Source of the DNA: Neolewinella xylanilytica | GTDB taxonomy: Bacteria; Bacteroidota; Bacteroidia; Chitinophagales; Saprospiraceae | DNA length: 64,000 nucleotides | Assembly (NCBI RefSeq): GCF_002934605.1 | Contig: NZ_PTJC01000009.1 | Coordinates: 1 to 64,000 of the forward strand | Direction of reading: 5' to 3' | Shown: one piece after another, positions 25,689 through 34,518 of the stretch | How positions within the stretch are numbered: the stretch's first letter is position 1 | Layout of the letters: every line of letters starts with the position of its first letter | Translations under genes and position numbers: made by a program | Notes under the pieces: generated by a model | Databases searched by the model: none | Seen by the model: the letters and a program-made list of their open reading frames with translations, nothing else | What the model was told of the DNA's origin: nothing

Positions 25689-26492
25689 TCAGGAGGAGCG
25701 CACTCCGTTGACGAGCCGCATCCGGTCGGAGTGCAGGTGATCGAGTCCGTCGACGTAGAGGGTGGTGCCACTGGTGTAGCTAGATAGCGGACTGGCGAGA
25801 AAGAGTACGGCATTGGCGACCTCCTCCACCCTGCCGTGGCGCCCCATCAGGTTGTCGGCCTTCATCTCCTCTAGCAGGGCTTTGACGGGCTCGGCGTAGG
25901 TATGCAGTCCAGAACTGATGATGGTGCCCGGGGCCACGCAGTTGACGCGTACATTGTAGGTCGCCCATTCCTGGGCCAGGCTTTTCGTCAGGTTTTCCAC
26001 CCCCGCGCGGGCGGCTCCGGTGTGGGCCATGCCGGGGAAGCCTCGGGCCATATTGACGATAATGTTGACGATGTTGCCAGACGCCTGGGGGATGAAAAAG
26101 TGCTCGGCCATGATCCGGCTGACGTAAAACGTGCCGTTCAGGTTGGTATTGATCACGGCATTCCAGCCATTATCGCTGATGGCCCGGGCAAGGCTCGGAA
26201 ATTGGCCACCGGCGTTGTTGACGAGCAGATCCAGTCGTCCGTATTCCGACTTGATCCGTTCGGCAAGGCGTTCCACCTGCGCTCCGTCGCGAATATCGCA
26301 CGCCTGGTAGCGGCAGGGGCCCAGCTTGCTGAGTTGTTCGGCGGCTTCCGCTAGTGGCGCTTCCTTCCGGGAACAGATCGCCACTTTAGCGCCCAGTTTC
26401 AGGAGCGCTTCCGCGATACCGTAGCCGATGCCGGAGCGGCCGCCGGTGACCAGGGCTACTTTATCCTCGAATAGATTCGCTGCGTACATCAT
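25689..26492 (-). CDS. SDR oxidoreductase, trans-2-enoyl-CoA reductase (PECR)-like
   Basis: The 267-residue Rossmann enzyme has cofactor loop TGGRSGIGYGIAE and NNAGG. The usual SDR YxxxK is absent; the equivalent stretch reads AHTGAARAGVENLTKSLAQE, as in peroxisomal trans-2-enoyl-CoA reductase and 2,4-dienoyl-CoA reductase, which also deviate here. VNCVAPGTI and the C-terminal LYVDGLD follow. Its start overlaps the previous gene's stop (ATGA-type, 26489-26492), so translation is coupled. A role in reducing enoyl-CoA is inferred from the motif and from the crotonase next door. Confidence 0.85.
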   Translation of the reverse strand: MMYAANLFEDKVALVTGGRSGIGYGIAEALLKLGAKVAICSRKEAPLAEAAEQLSKLGPCRYQACDIRDGAQVERLAERIKSEYGRLDLLVNNAGGQFPSLARAISDNGWNAVINTNLNGTFYVSRIMAEHFFIPQASGNIVNIIVNMARGFPGMAHTGAARAGVENLTKSLAQEWATYNVRVNCVAPGTIISSGLHTYAEPVKALLEEMKADNLMGRHGRVEEVANAVLFLASPLSSYTSGTTLYVDGLDHLHSDRMRLVNGVRSS

Positions 26493-27481
26493 CTAGCGGG
26501 CTTTACTTCCGCGTTGGGAAATTTATTCAGCAGCGAGGCTTGCTCCCCGATAGCGGCGATCATCTCCCGCTTGAGCCGGTCGATCAGTTCCGCCGCGGGC
26601 AGGTTGTCCTTTATACTAGCTACCCCGTGCCCGGCGCTCCATAGGTTTTTCCAGGCTTTAGCCTCGTGCTCCGCGCCGAAGTCGGCCTTGGCCTGCTGAT
26701 CCCACATTTCCTTCGTGATACCGGCTGCCTCCAGACTGGCCACCATCCAGTTGGCCGGAATGCCGGAAACCGAGGCGGTGTAGATGATGTCGCGGGTGCC
26801 GGATTTAATGATCATGTCCTTATAGGCGTCGTCGGCCACGGCTTCCTGGGTATTGATGAACCGGGTACCCATGTAAGCTAGGTCAGCCCCCATTTGCAGG
26901 GCGGTGGCCACGTCGCGGCCCGTGCTGAGCGCCCCGGCCACCAGGATGACGCCGTCAAACATCTCGCGGATCTCTGCAACGAAAGGAATAGGATTGAGGG
27001 AACCCGCGTGTCCGCCAGCTCCGGCGCAGACGAGGATCAGCCCGTCCACCCCGGCATCGATCGCTTTCTGGGCGTGGTAAGTATTGGTAACGTCGTGGAA
27101 GACCAGTCCGCCATAGCCGTGCACGGCATCGACCACCTCCTTCACGGCGCCGAGACTGGTTATGACGAGGGGTACTTGCTGGCGCACGATCACTTCCAGG
27201 TCGGCCTGGACGCGCGGATTGGTTTTATGGACAATCAGGTTGACGCCGTAGGGGGGCAGCGGTTTCCCCCGTCGTTCCGATTCGGCCCGGAGTTCGCTTT
27301 TGATCTCCACCACCCATTCCTCAAACCCCTCGGTCGAACGGTTATTAAGGGCGGGAAAAGTGCCGAGCACCCCGTGCTTACAGCACTCCAGTACGAGCTG
27401 CTGCTGTGAGACGATGAACATGGGGGATACGACCACCGGGATATCCAGGTGCAGGCGTTCTACTATTTGCTGCCGATTCAT
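26489..27481 (-). CDS. Nitronate monooxygenase family FMN protein
   Basis: The 330-residue TIM-barrel flavoprotein belongs to the 2-nitropropane dioxygenase/NMO family. Visible marks are VVVSPMFIVS at the N-terminus, GVNLIVHKTNP, FHDVTNTYHA, the FMN-phosphate segment VCAGAGGHAGSLNPIPFV and GADLAYMGTRFINTQEA. Members oxidise nitronates or act on acyl groups, including the FabK-type enoyl reductases; substrate is uncertain. It is the first gene of the acyl-CoA operon, preceded by a TACTTTG box 5 nt before the ATG. Confidence 0.88.
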   Translation of the reverse strand: MNRQQIVERLHLDIPVVVSPMFIVSQQQLVLECCKHGVLGTFPALNNRSTEGFEEWVVEIKSELRAESERRGKPLPPYGVNLIVHKTNPRVQADLEVIVRQQVPLVITSLGAVKEVVDAVHGYGGLVFHDVTNTYHAQKAIDAGVDGLILVCAGAGGHAGSLNPIPFVAEIREMFDGVILVAGALSTGRDVATALQMGADLAYMGTRFINTQEAVADDAYKDMIIKSGTRDIIYTASVSGIPANWMVASLEAAGITKEMWDQQAKADFGAEHEAKAWKNLWSAGHGVASIKDNLPAAELIDRLKREMIAAIGEQASLLNKFPNAEVKPAR

Positions 27482-27486
27482 TTGGG

Positions 27487-27493
27487 CAAAGTA
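27487..27493 (-). promoter_or_regulatory. -7-like box TACTTTG before the acyl-CoA operon
   Basis: Read on the minus strand TACTTTG-CCCAA-ATG: the box ends 5 nt before the start codon at 27481. The same form is seen before the xylanase gene. The remaining interval up to 27724 shows nothing further. Confidence 0.4.
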
Positions 27494-27724
27494 GCGAAAA
27501 TTCGCCTATTCCAGAGCAGCCCGGGGCAGTGAGTATTCCGGTGGATCAGTAGATAGGTAGCTACCGGCTTGATTTGCGGAACCCGCCATCGGACAAGATG
27601 ATCAAGTTACGACCCGACGGGCGGGCGGCACCTGCAACATCAGCCGAAATGGGCGACAAAACCGCTCTCGCCCGATGACCCGGGGCTAATTGGCCGGTCG
27701 GATAACGCGGACAGCGATGCGGGA

Positions 27725-28633
27725 CTACCGACAAGCCTCCAACACTTGCTGACGGCTATCGAACTGCTCATGATCGGCCGTGGAAGCCCACAAACTAGCC
27801 AGCGAACTCCGCTCGATCGTGCCGGACGCCGTACAGAGCGCAGCCCGGCTAATGCCGGAGAGCCGCATGCTTCCCTCCACGACGGTTTCATTGAGAGCGG
27901 TCAGGTTCGTTAGTTGTGGCATGACGCGGACAGTCAACATTTCCCGGACCCTGCGAAGCCCTTCCATACCGCTCAGATCGGCGAGCCCCGATGATTGCTG
28001 TACCGCGAGTGATCCAACCTCCACGGGTGCTGGCCCGAGCTTGATGGACCGCAAGGCCGGCAACGAGCTGATGAATAGCTTATCCTCCACGGCCTGTAAT
28101 TGGGATAGGGCTATGGTATGCAGGGAACGATTATCCGCGATACTGACCGGCCCCCGAACGATCCGCACAGAAGGAAGGTTGACCGACTTCAGGCTGTCGG
28201 AAGTTGAGATGGAAATAGCATCCAGCGTACCGGCGGTGCTGAGGGTCACGCCCCGTAGTTGCCTGCAGTTGGAAATGCGTATACCATCTTCAATCAGGAC
28301 GCCTGCCAGGGCGTCCACGTTTTCCAGCTTTCGCATTACCCCTAGGTGGAGTTGCCCGATGGCTTCCAGATTTTCCAGTCCGTCCAGGCTCGTCAGTACG
28401 TCGTGGTGAGATAAGATGAGGTGCCCTATGTACCGGACGTGCTCCAAAAATCGAAGGTCCGTCTCCTCGATACCAAAAAGTTGCAAGCTTTCGATCCGCT
28501 CCGCCCGGCGTAGTTCGGGTAGTGCCGCTTCGAGTTCCGCCTGACCGCGAATAATGAAGGTGTCGGCAACGGTTGGATCGTCCTTTTCACAGGACCAGAA
28601 GGCAAGTAGCATAAGGGGAAGAAAAAATCGCAT
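27725..28633 (-). CDS. Lipoprotein with receptor-L-domain-like repeats
   Basis: The 302-residue protein has lipoprotein signal MRFFLPLMLLAFWSC followed by EKDDP, an acidic start common for surface-exposed lipoproteins in Bacteroidota. The body is a series of leucine-rich turns (LILSHHDVLTSLDGLENLEAI, split by LQLFGIEETDLRFLEHVRYI and LFISSLPALRSIKL) of about 22-24 residues, matching a receptor-L-domain or SpaA-like solenoid rather than canonical LRRs. Function unknown, binding is likely. It probably shares a transcript with the upstream type IX cargo gene (50 bp gap). Confidence 0.72.
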   Translation of the reverse strand: MRFFLPLMLLAFWSCEKDDPTVADTFIIRGQAELEAALPELRRAERIESLQLFGIEETDLRFLEHVRYIGHLILSHHDVLTSLDGLENLEAIGQLHLGVMRKLENVDALAGVLIEDGIRISNCRQLRGVTLSTAGTLDAISISTSDSLKSVNLPSVRIVRGPVSIADNRSLHTIALSQLQAVEDKLFISSLPALRSIKLGPAPVEVGSLAVQQSSGLADLSGMEGLRRVREMLTVRVMPQLTNLTALNETVVEGSMRLSGISRAALCTASGTIERSSLASLWASTADHEQFDSRQQVLEACR

Positions 28634-28683
28634 CGGTGAGCAGGGTTAAGGTGCAGAGCCGGGATACGTATCCGGTCGGCGGG

Positions 28684-29454
28684 TCAGCGCGTCCGAAGAT
28701 ACCGAAAAGTCCGGCGAAACACCCCGTCGCTTACCTCCACGAGCAGCACCCCCCGGGGCAGGTCAGTCAGGTTCAGCTCGGCACCGGCCTGGTATTCGGC
28801 GAGCGAAAACGCGGCCAACTCTTGACCCAGCAGAGAGAAGACACGCATCATCGACAGCGGTGGAAACTCCCCCGAAGCCACGTCAAACCGGATGCGGCCG
28901 TCTCCGGGATTGGCATACAGCCGCAAATTAGCGAAGCGGGAATAGCTCGCCAGCTCGCCAGTGGTGATGGAACAGTCATTTCGCAGTACCTCCCGGTCGA
29001 ATGGCTTGTAGCTGAGTGGGAACGTCCGGCCACCCACTTGCGGCGCCACGCCGTAGGCGATCTCGGTACCCATCCGATTCATGGCGTAGAGGTTAGACAA
29101 ACTGCCACAGGTAAAAAGCAGCAGGCTACCTGCTTCCACCTGATCCGGCGCGGCAAAGAGCAGGTAGCGAGAGCCATTGGCGGCCCCGTCGATCGAAAAG
29201 CTGCACATGCTGCCCGATCCGTTCAGCAGCGTCAGTTCCCGTTTATCCGTTCTACCCACCAGCTGGCGATCGACCCTGACCAAACTTGAATGCGCATCCG
29301 GTTGATCAACGACCACGACTTCGAGTACCAGCTCGTCGGCTTCCTCGGAGGAACAGATCCGGTTCGCGAGAGATACGGAATTGTCGACGCACGAACAGGC
29401 CACGCTATTGGCGGCGCATCCCAGCAAAAGAAACAGCAACAGCATCGTCCGCAT
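28684..29454 (-). CDS. Secreted protein: TIMP/netrin-like domain plus type IX sorting tail
   Basis: The 256-residue protein has a signal peptide that ends so that the mature protein would begin CSCVDNSVSLANRICSSE, the Cys-x-Cys N-terminus seen in TIMP/netrin-like domains, followed by ELVLEVVVVDQPD and VRVDRQLVG strands. The last about 75 residues form a type IX secretion sorting domain (LRLYANPGDGRIRFDV, MRVFSLLGQE, LTDLPRGVLLVEV). It should therefore pass the outer membrane through the T9SS and be anchored at the surface or released. The netrin-like assignment rests on the N-terminal pattern and is moderate. Confidence 0.72.
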   Translation of the reverse strand: MRTMLLLFLLLGCAANSVACSCVDNSVSLANRICSSEEADELVLEVVVVDQPDAHSSLVRVDRQLVGRTDKRELTLLNGSGSMCSFSIDGAANGSRYLLFAAPDQVEAGSLLLFTCGSLSNLYAMNRMGTEIAYGVAPQVGGRTFPLSYKPFDREVLRNDCSITTGELASYSRFANLRLYANPGDGRIRFDVASGEFPPLSMMRVFSLLGQELAAFSLAEYQAGAELNLTDLPRGVLLVEVSDGVFRRTFRYLRTR

Positions 29455-29635
29455 AGGCAGGTGGATTCTTTACGCCGGGTAGGACGTAAATCCCGACCCG
29501 CTCGTTGGCTACAACGGACATACTTCCGGGAAAAAGGGGAGGGCGCCGGGGCGCAGGTGAAACATCCGCCGGAGAAAGCCAACTTTTTGTGGTATCCAAC
29601 CGACGCTCTCCGGGAAGCGGACTATCTTGCCGCGG

Positions 29636-32600
29636 ATGGATATCTCCCCCCGCGAGCGGGCCCTGGGCGGGCATTTCTACGGCCGGATTCGCAAACTGAT
29701 GCAACACGAAGCGCTCCCTCCCCGACAGGGAGTAGAGGGATTGCGCCGTTTATTGCTGGAACTCTTCGAACGAGCTACCGAAGGCGACAAGCTGCACTTC
29801 AGCACCACCTACGCGCGGGTCACTTACGCGGCGCACAAGTACGGCCTCTCCCGTCAGTTAATCTACCAGGAGCGGTCGTATCGCCGTACGCGCCCGGACT
29901 TGATCCCCGAATCCGCGCTGGTAGCTCAGCTGCACATTGGTTGTCGCCTGCTCACCGAACTGACGGAGGCCCTGTTCGGTGCACCGATTCCCGACGACCT
30001 GGTTGCCGGTACGGAAGTAGCCTACCCCATCTACCAGAAACCGGAAGTACGCCAGCACTTTTATCAGCTACGCGTACTGGTGCTCGAAATCAACGGTGCC
30101 GAACAGGAGGTAATCGTGCGCGAGGAACGCCGGCCGGAAATGGTCTACCGTATCCCCTACGGCGACCCCGAGCTGGCGGACTCCCCCGTCCGGGAGGCAG
30201 TTACGATCCTGGAAAAGATCAGTGGGCCCTTTGTTACCCTCAACCTGATCAATACCCAGCTACGGGAACCGGATCGCCTCTACCCTTCCCAACTGGTCAT
30301 CGAGCCCGACTTCCTGGTCAACGTCACGGATGTGGCATACTGCTTCAGCAGCGGTAGCAGCTACCAACCCTGGTCTTCCCTGCCCAACCGCCTGCTCCCC
30401 TTCGAGAAGCGACCGCCCCTCGTGCGCGGTAACATCGTGAACACCTTCCTGGATTTGCTGGTCCAGGACCCGGACATTCGCTTCGCCGACGTGCTGCCGC
30501 GGATCTTCGAAATGCAGCCCCTTGAACTCTGCCTCTTTTCCGACCGGGAGGTACGCGACCTGGTGGACGACCTAAAGCACCACTTCCTGACGGTTTCCCG
30601 CTTCGTCCGCGAACTGCTCGCCGATCTTGACATCGAGCGCGACAAGGTCATGCTGGAACCAACCTTTTTGTCCCCGGCCTACGGTCTCCAGGGCCGGCTC
30701 GATCTTCTGCAATCCCAGCGGGATACGGAAGAAGGACTTACATCGATCGTCGAACTCAAAACGAGTAAAATTTACAATCCCAACGTCCACGGTATCCGTA
30801 GCGATAATTTTATCCAGACAGTGCTGTACGACCTGATGATCAACCAGGCTCTGGGAAAGGAGGCCAACGTCCGGTCGTACATCCTGTACAGCGTAGATTA
30901 CGATAAGCCGATCCGCTACGCTCCGCCCCAATTCACCCGGCAGATGGAAGCGCTTTCCGCCCGCAACCAACTGGTCGGGCTGGAAATGATGATCGCCCAA
31001 CTCGGACAACCCCTCCCGACCGGGGAATTACCCGACCTGGCCCGGCAGACGGACGCGCTGTTCGCCCGGCTCCATCCTAGTAGGTTCAAGAATCTTGGTC
31101 GCTTCACCGAAAGCGACCACCAGGCGGTGCTGGGCTGCTACCAAAAGCTCGGCGACCTCGAGCGGCGGTACTTCGGGGCCTACCTGGGTTTCGTTGCCCG
31201 GGAACAGCGGCTGGCCAAAATCGGCGAACAACGGATCGACCACCTGAACGGATTGGCCAGCCTCTGGCTCGACGACCGCGCCGACAAGGTGGAACGCTTC
31301 GAACTGCTCGACGGGCTCCGCTTCGCGGACTACAACGTCGACACCAACATCCTGGTCCTCCGGCGGGCGGAAGACGACGATATCCTGGTAAAGTTTCGCC
31401 AGGGAGACATCGTAGCGCTCTACGGAACGCCGGACATGCAAACCCGCGCCGGCGATGCAGTCCGCTCCCAAATCTTCAAATCGACGATCGTGGAAGTTAG
31501 CGAGGAAGCCCTGCACCTGCGTCCGCGCAACCGGCAACTCAACGACAGCGCCTTCCGGCGCAAGCCCTACTGGGCCGTGGAAAAAGACGTGCTGGACAGC
31601 AGTTTCCGCAACCACTACCTGGGGCTTTACCTATGGGCCGAAGCCGATCCGGAATTTCGCCGGCGGTGGCTTGGTCTGGTGCCGCCCCGCCGCGCCGAAC
31701 CCCACGCTTCCCGGATTTCCGAAGAGCTGACGGTCGAACAGGACACCATCCTGCGAAAGATCATCACCGCACCGGACTATTTCCTGCTCTGGGGGCCTCC
31801 GGGCACGGGAAAGACGAGCAAAATGCTCCATCATCTGGTCCGCCACCTGCTTACCGCCACCGAGGAGAACGTACTACTCGTAGCCTATACCAACCGGGCG
31901 GTGGACGAGATATGTGAGAGCATCGAACGGATCCGGACGATCACGGGGGAACCTTTCCGGGACTACCTCCGCATCGGTTCCCGCCTCGGCACCAGTGAAG
32001 CGTACGCGGACCGGCTTCTCCAGGTCAGAAGTCAGGGGGTGACCCGCCGCAAAGATCTCCGGGAGCTGGTGGACACCACCCGCATCGTGGTCGGCACGGT
32101 GGCGAGCGTCGGTGGCAACAATGAGCTCTTTAAACTGAAATCCTTCGACCGGGTCATCGTCGACGAGGCGAGCCAGATCCTGGAGCCGCTGCTCGGAACC
32201 CTCCTGACGCGTGCGCCACGGAGTCTGCTCATCGGGGATCACCGGCAGCTGCCCGCGGTGGTGCAGCAAGCGGATCATGCGACTTACGTTATTGACGAAA
32301 CTCTACGGGCCGCAGGCATAAAAGACCTGGCCAACAGCCTTTTTGAACGGCTTTTCCTAACCGCCAAGTCAAACGGCTGGACGTGGGTGTACGACCAGCT
32401 ACGTCACCAGGGAAGGATGCACCGGGAGGTGATGGCCTTCCCGGCCCTCCACTTTTACCACGGGCAACTCGACATCTTGCCCGACACCATCGATCACCAC
32501 CACCGTCAGATCGAGCAGCTGCAATTGGTTGCCGGCGAGGACCGCCTGGAACAACGCATTTGCCAGCAGCGGCTGGTGTTCATCGATACCCCGGCGGATG

Positions 32601-33055
32601 AGACCAGCTCCGATCCGAAGGTGAACCAGCACGAGGCCGACACGCTGGTTCAACTCGTAAGGGCCTTTCAGGCGGTGTACGCGCGGACCGACCGACCAAT
32701 CCGCCGGGGCGATATCGGGATCATCACGCCCTACCGGGCCCAGATCGCGCTGATTCGGCGTCGGTTGGTGGCGGCCGGGTTTTCGCCCGACGATTATACC
32801 GTAGACACCGTGGAACGCTACCAGGGCAGTGCGAAGCGTATCGTCCTCATGTCGCTGTGCACGAACGACCGCCGGCAGGTGGAACGCCTAGCCCAGGTCA
32901 GCGACGAGGGCGTGGACCGCAAACTCAACGTCGCCATGACCCGGGCACGGGAGCACCTCGTGCTGGTAGGCTGCCCGGAAATTTTGCAAGAAAGCGACGT
33001 ATACGCTAAGCTCCTGGAGCACGTTAGAACCACACCCGTTAACAGTTGTAATTGA
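29636..33055 (+). CDS. Dna2-like nuclease-helicase (PD-(D/E)XK plus superfamily 1 helicase)
   Basis: The 1139-residue cytosolic protein is read from ATG 29636. The nuclease domain carries D356 in GLQGRLDLL, E373 and K375 in VELKTSK and the QxxxY motif Q394-Y398 in FIQTVLYDL, as in RecB, Cas4 and Dna2. The four-cysteine Fe-S site of Cas4 and Dna2 is not visible. The helicase follows: Walker A GPPGTGKT at 720-727, VAYTNRAVDEI, Walker B DEAS at 843-846, GDHRQLPAV, ITPYRAQI and the VERYQGSAKRIVL plus MTRAREHLVLVG motifs. The architecture fits an ATP-dependent DNA end- or flap-processing enzyme in repair. It is likely chromosomal core rather than a defence gene: no defence genes flank it. Confidence 0.85.
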   Translation: MDISPRERALGGHFYGRIRKLMQHEALPPRQGVEGLRRLLLELFERATEGDKLHFSTTYARVTYAAHKYGLSRQLIYQERSYRRTRPDLIPESALVAQLHIGCRLLTELTEALFGAPIPDDLVAGTEVAYPIYQKPEVRQHFYQLRVLVLEINGAEQEVIVREERRPEMVYRIPYGDPELADSPVREAVTILEKISGPFVTLNLINTQLREPDRLYPSQLVIEPDFLVNVTDVAYCFSSGSSYQPWSSLPNRLLPFEKRPPLVRGNIVNTFLDLLVQDPDIRFADVLPRIFEMQPLELCLFSDREVRDLVDDLKHHFLTVSRFVRELLADLDIERDKVMLEPTFLSPAYGLQGRLDLLQSQRDTEEGLTSIVELKTSKIYNPNVHGIRSDNFIQTVLYDLMINQALGKEANVRSYILYSVDYDKPIRYAPPQFTRQMEALSARNQLVGLEMMIAQLGQPLPTGELPDLARQTDALFARLHPSRFKNLGRFTESDHQAVLGCYQKLGDLERRYFGAYLGFVAREQRLAKIGEQRIDHLNGLASLWLDDRADKVERFELLDGLRFADYNVDTNILVLRRAEDDDILVKFRQGDIVALYGTPDMQTRAGDAVRSQIFKSTIVEVSEEALHLRPRNRQLNDSAFRRKPYWAVEKDVLDSSFRNHYLGLYLWAEADPEFRRRWLGLVPPRRAEPHASRISEELTVEQDTILRKIITAPDYFLLWGPPGTGKTSKMLHHLVRHLLTATEENVLLVAYTNRAVDEICESIERIRTITGEPFRDYLRIGSRLGTSEAYADRLLQVRSQGVTRRKDLRELVDTTRIVVGTVASVGGNNELFKLKSFDRVIVDEASQILEPLLGTLLTRAPRSLLIGDHRQLPAVVQQADHATYVIDETLRAAGIKDLANSLFERLFLTAKSNGWTWVYDQLRHQGRMHREVMAFPALHFYHGQLDILPDTIDHHHRQIEQLQLVAGEDRLEQRICQQRLVFIDTPADETSSDPKVNQHEADTLVQLVRAFQAVYARTDRPIRRGDIGIITPYRAQIALIRRRLVAAGFSPDDYTVDTVERYQGSAKRIVLMSLCTNDRRQVERLAQVSDEGVDRKLNVAMTRAREHLVLVGCPEILQESDVYAKLLEHVRTTPVNSCN

Positions 33056-33073
33056 TCTTACTAACTTGAGCTC

Positions 33074-34444
33074 ATGACGCTTACTACCCTGCTGATCTAC
33101 ATCGGTCTGGCCGCCCTGGCCCTTACCGGTATTACCCACTTCGTGCTTCGCGCGACCCGCAACGTGGGCATGAGTCTGTTGCAGAACTTCGTCGGTGCCC
33201 TGTTCCTTTTTTCGGGTTACGTGAAGGCCATCGATCCGCTGGGAACGGCCTACAAGATGGAGCAGTACTTCGCGGAGTTCGAAGCTACGGCCAACGGCGC
33301 GGGGGCTGCGTTTCTCGCGCCGGTATTCCCCTGGCTCAACGAGTTTGCCGTTGGCTTCTCGGTCTTCATGATCGTGCTCGAAATCATGCTGGGATTCATG
33401 CTGATCCTGGGCGCTAAACCGCGGCTGACCGGGTGGCTGTTGTTCCCGATCATAGCATTTTTTACCGTGCTGACGGGCTTTACCTACCTGACCGGCTACG
33501 TCCCTTCCGGATCCAATTTTTTCGCCTTCGGGGACTGGGGGCCGTACACCGATACCAACATGAAGGTCACGGACTGCGGCTGCTTCGGAGACTTCCTGAA
33601 GCTTGAGCCGCGCGTCAGTTTCCTGAAGGATGTGGCACTTCTGATTCCGGCCGTTATTTTCTTGCTTGCCCCCGGTAAACTGCACCGGCTCTTTACCTAC
33701 CGCACCCGGACGCTGGCGATCGTTGCCGCAGGAACCATATCGGTGTTTTACTGCCTGAGCAACTTTGTCTGGGATATTCCCCACCAGGATTTTCGGCCCT
33801 TTAAGGTTGGCACCGATGTTGCCGCCCGCAAACAGGCCGAATCCGATGCGGCAGCCGCGGTAACCGTGCTCGGCTACGAGCTCACCAACAAAGCTAACGG
33901 CGAAGTCGTGCGCATGACGACGGATGAGTTCCTGAAGGTATACAAAGACTACCCCGAGGAGGCGTGGGTCATCGACAATTTTACTTCCGAGCCCACCCTG
34001 GAGGCCACTAAAATCAGTGAATTCGAGGTGAGCGACGCCGAGGGGTACGATGTCGTTCCGGATCTCCTAGCCGACCCCGGTTACACCTTCGTGATCGTGG
34101 CCTATAAACTTAAGGGCGAGGCCGGCAACTGGGACGAAGACTACGTCGAGGTTTGGCGCGAAGACATTCAGCCGGTGGTCGAACGGGCGAAGGCCGCCGG
34201 GCACACCGTCATGGCCATGACCAAGTTTGTCGACGACGCTACCATCGAGGACTTCAAGCGGGCGATTGGCGCGGATTACCCCTTCCACCGGGGCGACGAT
34301 ATCCTGCTAAAAACGATCATTCGTTCCAACCCCGGCGTGGTGCTGATGAAGGAAGGAGTGATCCTCAATAAGTGGCACCACGACAAGCTTCCGGCCTTCG
34401 AAGACATCGCGAATCGGGATATTTTAGCCGCTTCGTCGAAGTAG
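33074..34444 (+). CDS. BT_3928-type DoxX/MauE membrane protein with C-terminal thioredoxin-like domain
   Basis: The 456-residue protein has about six transmembrane helices in residues 1-240. The segment VTDCGCFGDFLKL (C168, C170) is a MauE/VKOR-like cysteine motif facing the membrane surface. The C-terminal part (about 260-456) lacks membrane segments and resembles a thioredoxin-like fold in the TlpA/BT_3928 style (FVIVAYKL, VMAMTKFVDD, VVLMKEGVILNKWHH), without a CxxC. A role in disulfide or redox handling at the envelope is likely but unproven. It lies 18 bp after the nuclease-helicase and is followed by nusB. Confidence 0.8.
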   Translation: MTLTTLLIYIGLAALALTGITHFVLRATRNVGMSLLQNFVGALFLFSGYVKAIDPLGTAYKMEQYFAEFEATANGAGAAFLAPVFPWLNEFAVGFSVFMIVLEIMLGFMLILGAKPRLTGWLLFPIIAFFTVLTGFTYLTGYVPSGSNFFAFGDWGPYTDTNMKVTDCGCFGDFLKLEPRVSFLKDVALLIPAVIFLLAPGKLHRLFTYRTRTLAIVAAGTISVFYCLSNFVWDIPHQDFRPFKVGTDVAARKQAESDAAAAVTVLGYELTNKANGEVVRMTTDEFLKVYKDYPEEAWVIDNFTSEPTLEATKISEFEVSDAEGYDVVPDLLADPGYTFVIVAYKLKGEAGNWDEDYVEVWREDIQPVVERAKAAGHTVMAMTKFVDDATIEDFKRAIGADYPFHRGDDILLKTIIRSNPGVVLMKEGVILNKWHHDKLPAFEDIANRDILAASSK

Positions 34445-34518
34445 TCCCCGAATTTTTCGTTGCTTTGCGCTGCGTGAGTGGCAGTGACGTCCCGCGCATT
34501 TGAAAACCGGACTCCTCT

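Noticed and set aside
29636..33055. Defence-island reading of the Dna2-like gene
   Set aside because: Neighbours are ordinary exported proteins, a DoxX-like protein and nusB; no methylase, toxin or other defence gene is present.
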